Part shown: in pieces, positions 1 to 9,215 of the stretch
Layout: every line of letters starts with the position of its first letter
Position numbering within the stretch: the first letter of the stretch is position 1
Assembly (NCBI GenBank): GCA_017443515.1
Contig: JAFRXM010000011.1
Span: forward strand, 1 to 37,303
Origin: Bacillota bacterium
Lineage (GTDB): Bacteria; Bacillota; Clostridia; Peptostreptococcales; Anaerovoracaceae
Length of the DNA: 37,303 nt
Direction: 5' to 3'
Translations under genes and position numbers: made by a program
Notes under the pieces: model-generated
Seen by the model: the letters and a program-made list of their open reading frames with translations, nothing else
Databases searched by the model: none
Told to the model about the DNA's origin: nothing

Positions 1-3000
1 ACGCTGACCGGAGTAGCACTTGAAGAGGCTCTGAAGGGCGTGGTAGAGGTAAGCGCACTGAGCGCCACCACACTTGCTCCGCAGGCAACTGCAACGGCTA
101 AGTACAGCTACACCGTAACTCAGGCTGACGTAGACGCAGGCAAGATCATCAACACCGTAACTGCAAGCGGCAACCCGCCGACAGGCGATGCCGTGACTGA
201 TACTGCAACAGTAACAGTTACCACCGTTAAGGCGGAGGCTTCGATCAGCGTTGATAAGACCGCAGACAAGACAGAGAATGCCAAGGTCGGCGATGTGATC
301 ACCTACACGATCACCGTAACCAACGACGGTAACGTAACGCTGACCGGAGTAGCACTTGAAGAAGCTCTGAAGGGCGTGGTAGAGGTAAGCGCACTGAGCG
401 CCACCACACTTGCTCCGCAGACAACTGCAACAGCCTCTTACAAGTACACAGTAACTCAGGCTGACGTAGACGCAGGAAAGATAGTCAACACCGTAACTGC
501 AAGCGGCAACCCGCCGACAGGCGAGGCCGTGACTGATACTGCAACAGTAACTGTTACCACCGTTAAGGCTGAGGCTTCGATCAGCGTTGATAAGACCGCA
601 GACAAGACAGAGAATGTCAAGGTCGGCGATGTGATCACCTACACGATTACCGTAACCAATGACGGTAACGTAACACTGACCGGAGTAGCACTTGAAGAGG
701 CTCTGAAGGGCGTGGTAGAGGTAAGCGCACTGAGCGCCACCACACTTGCTCCGCAGGCAACTGCAACGGCTAAGTACAGCTACACCGTAACTCAGACTGA
801 CGTAGACGCAGGAAAGATAGTCAACACCGTAACCGCAAGCGGCAACCCGCCGACAGGCGAGGCCGTGACAGACGACGCTACAGTAACCGTTACCACCGTT
901 GCTGCCGACGCCAAGCTCACAGTTGAAAAGACCGCAGAGCCCACCAAGGACGTGAAGGTCGGCGACAAGGTGAAGTACACCGTAGTCATCACCAACAGCG
1001 GCAATGTAACAGTTAAGAGCATCGAGCTGACCGACTCCCTGGTGGTCATCAACGAGGCTGCATTCGAGCTCGCTCCGGCAGCAAGCAAGACCATCACCTA
1101 CGAGTACACCGTAACTCAGAAGGATGTCGACGCAGGAAAGATCGACAACACCGCTATCGCAACCGGTAAGGATCCGGCAGGCGGAACTGTCACCGCGTCC
1201 GACGACGCTACAGTCACCACCGTTGAGGCCAAGGCGGCGCTCACAGTCACCAAGACTGCAAGCAAGACCGCAGGCGCAGAAGCAGGCGATGTTATCACCT
1301 ACACCGTAACAGTCGAGAACACCGGTAACGTCACCGTAAAGGGCATCACCCTCGATGATACTCTGGTAGAACTCGATGTCGAAAGCTTCGACCTCGCACC
1401 GGGAGAAAAGAAGGAAGACATCACCTACACCTACACTGTCACCCAGGATGATATCGACGCTGGAAGCTTCGACAACACTGTAACTGCAACCGGTAAGGAT
1501 CCGAAGAACAATGATGTCTCCGGCGAAGATACCGAAACAGTTAAGGCAGTAGCAGCCGGCCCCGAGCTGACAGTCACCAAGACCGCAGTTCCTGAAAAGG
1601 ACGTCAAGGCCGGCGACAAGGTAACTTACACCGTAACAGTTGAGAACACCGGTAACGTAACAGTGACCGGAATCACTCTCAGCGATACGCTCGTGGCCCT
1701 CAGCGAGGCTGCATTCGAACTCGCTCCGAAGGCCAAGAAGACGATCACCTACGAATACACAGTCACCCAGGCTGACGTAGACGCAGGCAAGATCGACAAT
1801 ACAGCAACCGCAACAGGTAAGGATCCGGCAGGCAAGGAAGTCACCGCATCCGACGACGCTGAGGTAACCACTGTTAAGGCAGAGGCTGCTCTGACCGTTG
1901 AAAAGACCGCAGAGCCCACCAAGGACGTCAAGGTAGGCGACAAGGTGAAGTACACCGTAGTCGTCACCAACAGCGGCAACGTAACAGTGACTGGCATAGT
2001 CCTTGCTGATACTCTCGTAGCGCTCACAGACGCTCAGAAGGCTATCGGAACGCTCGCACCTGCAGAAAGCAAGACCATCACTTACGAGTACACCGTAACT
2101 CAGAAGGATGTCGACGCTGGAAAGATCGACAACACCGCTACCGCGACCGGTAAGGATCCGAAGAACGCAGAAGTAACTGCATCCGATGATGCTACCGTTA
2201 CCACAGTTGCAGCGGACGCTAAGCTGACCGTTACCAAGACAGCTAAGCCGACCAGCGGAGTAGGCGTTGGCGACGAGGTCGAATACACCGTCGTCATCAC
2301 CAACAGCGGCAACGTGACCGTAACAGCTATCGCACTCAGCGACAGCCTGGTAACTCTGAACGAGGCTGCCTTCGCACTTGAGGTCGGAGCAAGCAAGACC
2401 ATCACCTACAAGTACACAGTCACTCAGGCTGATGTCGACGCAGGCGAGATCAACAACACAGTAACTGCAACCGGTAAGGATCCGAAGAATGCAGACGTAA
2501 CAGGAACAGCAAGCGCTAAGGTCACCACCGAGGAAGCCGAAGCTAAGCTGACCGTTACCAAGAAAGCTAACCCGACCAGCGGCGTCAAGTTCGGCGACAA
2601 GGTAACTTACACAGTGACCGTCACCAACAGCGGCAACGTCACCGTAAGCGGCATCAAGCTCAGCGATACGCTCGTAGTCCTCTCCGGAACCAATGCAGAG
2701 GCATTCGACCTGGCACCGACAGAAAGCAAGACCATCACCTACGAGTACACAGTCATTCAGAATGACGTGGACACCGGCAAGATCGACAACACCGTAACTG
2801 CAATCGGTAAGGATCCGAAGGGCACAGACGTCACCGGAACTGCAAGCGCTACAGTAACAACAGTTGCAGCAGACGCAGCCCTCACCGTTGTGAAGACCGC
2901 AGATCCGGCAAGCGGAGCCAAGGTCGGTGATGAGATCACCTACACCGTGGTCATCACCAACAGCGGCAACGTGACGATCAAGGGCATCGCACTCACAGAT

Positions 3001-6000
3001 ACTCTGGTAACTCTGAACGAGGCAGCCTTCGATCTGGCCGTCGGAACAAACAAGACCATAACTTACAAGTACACAGTCACTCAGGCTGACGTCGACGCAG
3101 GCAAGATCGACAACACCGCTACCGCAACCGGTAAGGATCCGGCAGGCAAGGATGTCACCGGAACCGACGATGCAACAGTAACAACAGTTGCAGCAGACGC
3201 CAAGCTCACAGTCGAAAAGACTGCAGCTCCTGAAAAGGATGTCAAGGTAGGCGACAAGGTGACTTACACCGTAGTCGTCACCAACAGCGGCAACGTGACA
3301 GTAACAGCTATCGCACTCACAGATACTCTGGTAACTCTGAGTGAGGAAGCCTTCGATCTGGCTCCTGGCGCAAACAAGACAATAACCTACGAGTACACCG
3401 TAACTCAGGCAGATGTCGACGCTGGCAAGATCGACAACACCGCTACCGCGACCGGTAAGGATCCGGCAGGCAAGGATGTCACCGCTTCCGACGACGCTAC
3501 AGTTACCACAGTTGCAGCAGAAGCTGCTCTGACAGTTGAAAAGACCGCTAAGCCGACAGAAGGCGTAAAGGTCGGCGACAAGGTCACCTACACCGTAGTC
3601 GTGACCAATAGCGGAAACGTAACAGTGACCGCGATAGCTCTGGCAGATACCCTGGTAGAGCTCAAGGAAGCTGCCTTCGATCTGGCACCTGGCGCAAGCA
3701 AGACCGTAACCTATGAATACACAGTAACTCAGGCAGATGTCGACGCTGGCAAGATCGACAACACCGCTACCGCGACCGGTAAGGATCCGGCTGGCAAGGA
3801 TGTCACCGCTTCCGACGACGCTACAGTTACCACAGTTGCAGCAGAAGCTGCTCTGACAGTTGAAAAGACCGCTAAGCCGGCAGAAGGTGTAAAGGTAGGC
3901 GACAAGGTAACTTACACCGTAGTCGTTACCAACAGCGGCAACGTAACAGTGACCGGCATCACCCTCGAGGATACTCTGGTAGAACTCGACGAGGCTGCCT
4001 TCGATCTGGCACCGGCTGCAAGCAAGACCATCACTTACGAGTACACAGTGACTCAGAAGGATGTCGACGCAGGCAAGATCGACAACACAGCAACAGCAAC
4101 AGGTAAGGATCCGAAGAACGCAGACGTAACTGCTTCCGACGACGCTACCGTTACCACCGTTGCAGCAGACGCCAAACTGACAGTCGAAAAGACTGCGAAG
4201 CCGACCAGCGGAGTCAAGGTCGGCGACAAGGTGGCTTACACCGTAGTCGTCACCAACAGCGGCAACGTGACAGTGACAGGCATAGTCCTTGCTGATACGC
4301 TCGTAGCGCTCACCGATGCCCAGAAGGCTATCGGAACGCTCGCACCTGCAGAAAGCAAGACCATCACCTACGAGTACACAGTAACTCAGAAGGATGTAGA
4401 CGCAGGCAAGATCGACAACACAGCTACCGCAACCGGTAAGGATCCGAAGAACGCAGACGTAACTGCTTCCGACGATGCTACCGTAACGACCGTTGAGGCT
4501 GCACCGGCTCTCACAGTCGATAAGACTGCAGAGCCCACCGAGAACCTCAAGGCAGGCGACAAGGTGACCTATACCGTAGTCGTCACCAACAGCGGCAACG
4601 TGACAGTGACCGGCATCACCCTCGCGGATACTCTGGTGACCATCAACGAGGCTGCCTTCGATCTGGCTCCTGGCGCAAACAAGACCATCACCTACGAATA
4701 CACAGTCACTCAGGCTGACGTAGACGCAGGCAAGATCGACAACACAGCTACCGCAACCGGTAAGGATCCGAAGGGCAACGACGTGACAGCCGAAGATACA
4801 GCAACCGTAACATCCGTTGCTGCAGACGCCAAGCTGTCCGTCACCAAGACCGCAGCTCCGGCAAGCGGAGTCAAGGTCGGCGACGAGGTAGAGTACACCG
4901 TAGTCGTCACCAACAGCGGCAACGTGACCATCAAGGGCATCACACTTGCTGATACCCTGGTTGAGCTCAAGGAAGCCGCATTCGACCTCGCACCGGCCGC
5001 CAGCAAGACGATCACCTACACCTACACAGTCACTCAGGCTGATGTCGACGCAGGAAAGATCGACAACACCGTAACTGCAACAGGTAAGGATCCGAAGAAC
5101 AACGATGTCACCGGAACCGCAACTGCAACTGTAACAACAGTTGAAGCTGCACCGGCGCTCACAGTGACCAAGACTGCAGATCCTGCTAAGGACGTCAAGG
5201 TCGGCGACGAAGTGACCTACACCGTCGTCATCACCAACAGCGGCAACGTGACAGTGACCGCGATCGCTCTGGCAGATACTCTGGTAGAGCTCAAGGAAGC
5301 TGCATTCGACCTCGCACCGGCAGGCAGCAAGACGATCACCTACAAGTATACAGTCACTCAGGCTGACGTCGACGCAGGAAAGATCGACAACACTGTAACT
5401 GCAACAGGTAAGGATCCGAAGAACAACGACGTAACAGGAACCGCAACAGCAACTGTAACAACAGTTGAGGCTGCACCGGCACTCACAGTTGAAAAGACTG
5501 CAGAGCCGACCGCCGATGTCAAGGTAGGCGACAAGGTCAAGTACACCGTAGTCGTCACCAACAGCGGCAACGTAACAATAACAGCGATCGAACTCGAGGA
5601 TACTCTGGTAACTCTGACCGAGGCTGCATTCGATCTCGCACCGGCAGAAAGCAAGACCGTAACTTACGAGTACACCGTAACTCAGGCCGATGTCGATGCC
5701 GGCAAGATCGACAACACCGTAACTGCAACCGGTAAGGATCCGAAGGGCAACGATGTAACAGACGATGCAAGCGTAACAGTCAAGACTGTTCCGGCTGCAC
5801 CCGAACTCACCGTCACCAAGACAGCTGACAAGACCAGCGGAGTCAAGGCCGGCGAAGTGGTCACCTACACCGTCACCGTCGAGAATACCGGTAACGTAAC
5901 AGTCAAGGGCATCACCCTCGAGGATACTCTGGTCAAGATTGATGTCGAGGCATTCGATCTGGCACCGGGAGAGAAGAAGGTCATCACCTACACCTACACA

Positions 6001-6100
6001 GTCACTGAGGCTGACGTAGCTGCAGGAAAGATCGACAACGCTGTAACCGCAACAGGTAAGGATCCCGGAGATGATCCGGTACCCGGAGACGATACTGTAA
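1..6100 (+). repeat. Tandem repeat array within the surface-protein gene
   Basis: The first units are nearly identical at the DNA level with a period of exactly 336 bases: the same segment begins at 1, 337 and 673. Later units have a period near 324 bases; for example, the same segment ends at 3540 and again at 3864. Divergence between units rises downstream. Such arrays are prone to recombinational gain and loss of units and to collapse in short-read assemblies, so the unit count may not be exact. Confidence 0.9.
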
Positions 6101-8271
6101 CAGTAACAACTGAGGTCATCGTAACCATCACCGAGAACAGCGGCGAGTACAAGTACGACGGAACCGAGAAGAGCGTGAAGGGCTACACTGTCAAGATCAG
6201 CAACCCGATCTACACAGAGGCAGACTTCAGCTTCAAGGGCAACGACACCGTAAAGGGTACCGACGCAGGCATCTACGAGATGCTGCTCAAGCCTGAAGAC
6301 TTCAGCAACATCAACGAGAAGTTCAGCAACGTGACATTCGTGATAGTTGACGGAACTCTCGAGATCATCAAGCGCACAGTCATCCTGACCTCCGCAACTG
6401 ACGAAAAGGTCTACGACGGAACAGCACTCACCAACGACACTGTCACCGTAACAGGCGACGGCTGGGCTGAGGGCGAAGGCGCCACCTACGACGTGACCGG
6501 AACGATCACTGATGTGGGCAGCGTCGAGAACGAGTTCACCTACAAGCTGAACGAAGGCACAAAGGCTGGCAACTACACGATCGAGCTCGTAAAGGGAACT
6601 CTGACGATAACACCGGTGACTGACAAGGTGACCGTCACCATCACAGAGAACTCCGACACAGTCGAGTACGACGGCAAGGAACACACCATCAAGGGTTACA
6701 AGACCATGGTTGCCGACAACGAGCTGTACGATGTCACGACCTCCGTCAAGGAGACCGAGACAGCAGCCTGGACAGTCACCGAGACCAAGGTCGGAACCTA
6801 CGACATGGGCATACTGCCGGCAGACTTCGAGAACATCAACAAGAACTTCACCAACGTAGAGTTCGTGGTAGTCGACGGACAGCTGGAGATCACTCCGTAC
6901 GAGGCTAAGATCACAGTCACCGCAGACGACGACGAGAAGCTCTACGACGGAACACCGCTCAGCAACGACGGCTACACCGTTGACGGCGAGCTTCCGGAAG
7001 GCCACACCATCGAGGTAGTAGTCGAAGGAACGATCACCAACGCCGGTGAGGAACCCAACGAGGTCATCTCCGTCATCATCCGCAACGCGGACGGCGAGGA
7101 TGTGACAGATCAGTTCGCAGATATCGTTAAGGTCGCTGGTACTCTTACCGTCAACAAGCGCCAGCTTACTCTGACCTCCGCATCCGATGAGAAGGTCTAC
7201 GACGGAACACCGCTGACCAATGATGAAGTCACCATCAGCGGCGACGGACTTGCGCCGAACGAGACCATCACCTTCGACGTGACCGGAAGCCAGACTCAGG
7301 TCGGTTCCAGCGAGAACACCTTCACCTATGAGTTCGGCAAGAAGGCAGCTGACACGAACATCTTCAAGAGGATCCTCAGGGCTGTAGGCCTGATGGCTGA
7401 CGATGAGCCGGCAGAGGGCACCGAGCCTTCGATGGCTGACAACTACGATATCGCAGTTGTCTACGGTACACTGACAGTGACTGAGCCTGAAGACGACAGC
7501 AAGGTCATCAAGAAGGCTCACGAGGATAAGGAATACGGCGTTGGCGACACCGTCAAGTTCACCATCACCGTAACCAACATCTACGACGAGGATAAGGACA
7601 TCACCATCGAGGAGATCGAGGGCGTGACATTCACCTCCGAGCACGAGTTCAAGGCTGTCAAGCCGGGCGAGACCGTAACTGCGACCGCAGAGTACGTCCT
7701 GACCGAGGCCGACATCTATGCCGGAACATTCAAGAACACCGCTACCGCGAAGTTCTCAGATATTGACAAGCCGTACAAGGGCGAGGACGAAGTCCCGACC
7801 GAAAAGGCCGATCCGCACATGACCGTTGTGAAGGAAGTCACCAGCACTCCGGCTGACGGCAGCAAGTACGAGAAGGGCGAGACGATCGAGTACAAGATCA
7901 CCGTAAAGAACGACGGCAACCTGACCATCGAGGAGATCGAGGTGGCCGACGATCTGACAGGCGACAAGTGGACGATCGAATCCCTGGCACCGGGCGAGGA
8001 GAAGGTATTCACCACCTCCTACGTCGTGACCGAAAAGGATGCTGCTGCAGGCAAGGTAGTCAACGTGGCTACAGCCGATGGACACAACAAGTTCGACGAC
8101 GATGAGACTCCGAACGATCCGGGCACCACGGAGACACCGGTCAAGTCTGACACTCCGAAGACCGGAGATGACGACGACATGAGGCTCTACGGAACCATCA
8201 TGGCCGGAGCACTCGGATGCATGATCCTGCTGCTCACCAAGAAGCGCAGAAAGGAAGAGGGCGCCGAGTAG
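1..8271 (+). CDS. Giant repetitive cell-wall-anchored surface protein (5' end outside window)
   Basis: The reading frame is open from base 1, so the true start and signal peptide lie upstream; at least 2756 residues are present. Up to about base 6110 there are one partial and about 18 full tandem repeats of 108-112 residues. Each has the DUF11-like pattern LTVxKTA, VGDKVxYTVxVTNSGNVTV, a FDLAP-like core, KTITYEYTVTQxDVDAGKI and TATGKDP. From about 6115 to 7485 the sequence changes to Ig-like modules with a recurrent K(V/L)YDGTxL(T/S)ND motif, resembling MBG-type domains. Two diverged DUF11-like domains follow. The C-terminus has a spacer, a TPKTG sortase-type motif, a hydrophobic segment and a KKRRKEE tail. 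A function as a cell-wall-linked adhesin or stalk is inferred; the ligand is unknown. A terminator follows at 8330. Confidence 0.9.
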   Translation, partial: TLTGVALEEALKGVVEVSALSATTLAPQATATAKYSYTVTQADVDAGKIINTVTASGNPPTGDAVTDTATVTVTTVKAEASISVDKTADKTENAKVGDVITYTITVTNDGNVTLTGVALEEALKGVVEVSALSATTLAPQTTATASYKYTVTQADVDAGKIVNTVTASGNPPTGEAVTDTATVTVTTVKAEASISVDKTADKTENVKVGDVITYTITVTNDGNVTLTGVALEEALKGVVEVSALSATTLAPQATATAKYSYTVTQTDVDAGKIVNTVTASGNPPTGEAVTDDATVTVTTVAADAKLTVEKTAEPTKDVKVGDKVKYTVVITNSGNVTVKSIELTDSLVVINEAAFELAPAASKTITYEYTVTQKDVDAGKIDNTAIATGKDPAGGTVTASDDATVTTVEAKAALTVTKTASKTAGAEAGDVITYTVTVENTGNVTVKGITLDDTLVELDVESFDLAPGEKKEDITYTYTVTQDDIDAGSFDNTVTATGKDPKNNDVSGEDTETVKAVAAGPELTVTKTAVPEKDVKAGDKVTYTVTVENTGNVTVTGITLSDTLVALSEAAFELAPKAKKTITYEYTVTQADVDAGKIDNTATATGKDPAGKEVTASDDAEVTTVKAEAALTVEKTAEPTKDVKVGDKVKYTVVVTNSGNVTVTGIVLADTLVALTDAQKAIGTLAPAESKTITYEYTVTQKDVDAGKIDNTATATGKDPKNAEVTASDDATVTTVAADAKLTVTKTAKPTSGVGVGDEVEYTVVITNSGNVTVTAIALSDSLVTLNEAAFALEVGASKTITYKYTVTQADVDAGEINNTVTATGKDPKNADVTGTASAKVTTEEAEAKLTVTKKANPTSGVKFGDKVTYTVTVTNSGNVTVSGIKLSDTLVVLSGTNAEAFDLAPTESKTITYEYTVIQNDVDTGKIDNTVTAIGKDPKGTDVTGTASATVTTVAADAALTVVKTADPASGAKVGDEITYTVVITNSGNVTIKGIALTDTLVTLNEAAFDLAVGTNKTITYKYTVTQADVDAGKIDNTATATGKDPAGKDVTGTDDATVTTVAADAKLTVEKTAAPEKDVKVGDKVTYTVVVTNSGNVTVTAIALTDTLVTLSEEAFDLAPGANKTITYEYTVTQADVDAGKIDNTATATGKDPAGKDVTASDDATVTTVAAEAALTVEKTAKPTEGVKVGDKVTYTVVVTNSGNVTVTAIALADTLVELKEAAFDLAPGASKTVTYEYTVTQADVDAGKIDNTATATGKDPAGKDVTASDDATVTTVAAEAALTVEKTAKPAEGVKVGDKVTYTVVVTNSGNVTVTGITLEDTLVELDEAAFDLAPAASKTITYEYTVTQKDVDAGKIDNTATATGKDPKNADVTASDDATVTTVAADAKLTVEKTAKPTSGVKVGDKVAYTVVVTNSGNVTVTGIVLADTLVALTDAQKAIGTLAPAESKTITYEYTVTQKDVDAGKIDNTATATGKDPKNADVTASDDATVTTVEAAPALTVDKTAEPTENLKAGDKVTYTVVVTNSGNVTVTGITLADTLVTINEAAFDLAPGANKTITYEYTVTQADVDAGKIDNTATATGKDPKGNDVTAEDTATVTSVAADAKLSVTKTAAPASGVKVGDEVEYTVVVTNSGNVTIKGITLADTLVELKEAAFDLAPAASKTITYTYTVTQADVDAGKIDNTVTATGKDPKNNDVTGTATATVTTVEAAPALTVTKTADPAKDVKVGDEVTYTVVITNSGNVTVTAIALADTLVELKEAAFDLAPAGSKTITYKYTVTQADVDAGKIDNTVTATGKDPKNNDVTGTATATVTTVEAAPALTVEKTAEPTADVKVGDKVKYTVVVTNSGNVTITAIELEDTLVTLTEAAFDLAPAESKTVTYEYTVTQADVDAGKIDNTVTATGKDPKGNDVTDDASVTVKTVPAAPELTVTKTADKTSGVKAGEVVTYTVTVENTGNVTVKGITLEDTLVKIDVEAFDLAPGEKKVITYTYTVTEADVAAGKIDNAVTATGKDPGDDPVPGDDTVTVTTEVIVTITENSGEYKYDGTEKSVKGYTVKISNPIYTEADFSFKGNDTVKGTDAGIYEMLLKPEDFSNINEKFSNVTFVIVDGTLEIIKRTVILTSATDEKVYDGTALTNDTVTVTGDGWAEGEGATYDVTGTITDVGSVENEFTYKLNEGTKAGNYTIELVKGTLTITPVTDKVTVTITENSDTVEYDGKEHTIKGYKTMVADNELYDVTTSVKETETAAWTVTETKVGTYDMGILPADFENINKNFTNVEFVVVDGQLEITPYEAKITVTADDDEKLYDGTPLSNDGYTVDGELPEGHTIEVVVEGTITNAGEEPNEVISVIIRNADGEDVTDQFADIVKVAGTLTVNKRQLTLTSASDEKVYDGTPLTNDEVTISGDGLAPNETITFDVTGSQTQVGSSENTFTYEFGKKAADTNIFKRILRAVGLMADDEPAEGTEPSMADNYDIAVVYGTLTVTEPEDDSKVIKKAHEDKEYGVGDTVKFTITVTNIYDEDKDITIEEIEGVTFTSEHEFKAVKPGETVTATAEYVLTEADIYAGTFKNTATAKFSDIDKPYKGEDEVPTEKADPHMTVVKEVTSTPADGSKYEKGETIEYKITVKNDGNLTIEEIEVADDLTGDKWTIESLAPGEEKVFTTSYVVTEKDAAAGKVVNVATADGHNKFDDDETPNDPGTTETPVKSDTPKTGDDDDMRLYGTIMAGALGCMILLLTKKRRKEEGAE

Positions 8272-8285
8272 ACCGGTGGAGAAAT

Positions 8286-8312
8286 GGTGGAGAGGGACGG
8301 TTCTCCTCCACC
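8286..8312. repeat. REP-like palindrome, diverged copy
   Basis: A 7-bp stem (GGTGGAG / CTCCACC) encloses the 13-base loop AGGGACGGTTCTC. The core GGGACGGTTCTC recurs in the perfect inverted repeat at 11729-11784. It lies between the surface-protein stop and its terminator. Confidence 0.6.
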
Positions 8313-8329
8313 AAAATAACTCAAAAAAA

Positions 8330-8358
8330 GCGGCTCTGAGAGATTCAGGGCCGCTTTT
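8330..8358. terminator. Probably bidirectional rho-independent terminator
   Basis: The stem GCGGCTCTGA / TTCAGGGCCGC (one G:U pair, loop GAGAT) is followed by TTTT on the plus strand and preceded by a run of seven A. It can therefore end both the surface-protein gene and the convergent thrH-like gene. A second GC-rich hairpin (CGCCCG ... CGGGCG, 8371-8402) lies next to it. Confidence 0.75.
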
Positions 8359-8441
8359 GATATTTTGATACGCCCGGCGCAGGAAAACGCGCCAGACGGG
8401 CGATTTTGGGGCTTAGAAGGGCGCAGGCGGAGCCGGATCCG

Positions 8442-9041
8442 CTACAGAGCTGCTTTTATGGCAGCCAGGAACTCGCCGTAGTCCTCGAAGGCGGGGTACT
8501 GCGGGTAGTCCTTCTTGATCTGCTCGGTGGTGCGGAAAAGGAAGCCGGCTTTGCTGGCCTGGATCATGCCCAGGTCGTTGAAGGAATCGCCGGCGGCTAT
8601 GGTGTCGAAGCCTACGGACTGGAGCGCTTTGACGGTGGTGAGCTTAGATTTTTCGCAGCGCATCTTGTAGCCGGTGATCTCGCCGTTTTCAGCCACTTCC
8701 AGGGTGTTGCAGAACAGGGCGGGGTAGCCGAGTTTTTTCATAAGAGGCATGGCGAACTGCTCGAAGGTGTCGCTTAAGATAAGCACCTGGGTGATGCTGC
8801 GGAGCTCGTCCAGAAATTCTTTGGCGCCGGGCAGGGGCTCTATGCGCGAGATGGTGTCCTGGATCTCCTTAAGGCCAAGGCCGTGCTCCTTGAGTATGCC
8901 TATGCGCCACTTCATGAGCTTGTCGTAGTCCGGCTCGTCGCGCGTGGTGCGCTTCAGCTCGGGGATGCCGCTTTCCTTTGAGAACTGAATCCAGATCTCC
9001 GGCGTGATGACGCCTTCCATGTCAAGGCATACTATATTCAT
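8442..9041 (-). CDS. thrH: ThrH-type HAD phosphatase (phosphoserine phosphatase / homoserine phosphotransferase family)
   Basis: A HAD-superfamily enzyme of 199 residues, close to the usual ThrH length. Motif I is LDMEGVITPE (nucleophile Asp7, with Glu9 where most HADs have Asp, as in ThrH). Motif II is LILSDT, the motif III lysine is in EKSKL and motif IV is AAGDSFND. Family members dephosphorylate phosphoserine and can transfer the phosphate to homoserine; which activity dominates here cannot be read from the sequence. The start at 9041 is chosen because GGAGGT lies just upstream of ATG and MNIVCLDMEG matches the family N-terminus; a longer reading to 9227 would add residues unlike the family. 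The gene is alone and convergent with the surface-protein gene. Confidence 0.85.
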   Translation of the reverse strand: MNIVCLDMEGVITPEIWIQFSKESGIPELKRTTRDEPDYDKLMKWRIGILKEHGLGLKEIQDTISRIEPLPGAKEFLDELRSITQVLILSDTFEQFAMPLMKKLGYPALFCNTLEVAENGEITGYKMRCEKSKLTTVKALQSVGFDTIAAGDSFNDLGMIQASKAGFLFRTTEQIKKDYPQYPAFEDYGEFLAAIKAAL

Positions 9042-9215
9042 GATGTACCTCCGTGTTCTGTGCGTTGGCTTTGTGCAGCTTATTAAAAGTATTTTATTAC
9101 CAAACGAAGCATAATTAAAGAGTTTTTTGCGGTAATATCGCTTTTTCATTACAGATTTTTCACAGAAAAAACGTTTTCGCGCTGTATCATCAAGCCATAG
9201 AAAAGGAGAACAACT

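Noticed and set aside
120-5864. Many minus-strand open frames of 60-101 codons inside the repeats
   Set aside because: They recur in step with the repeat period, have no ribosome sites and are translations of the antisense of the DUF11-like units.
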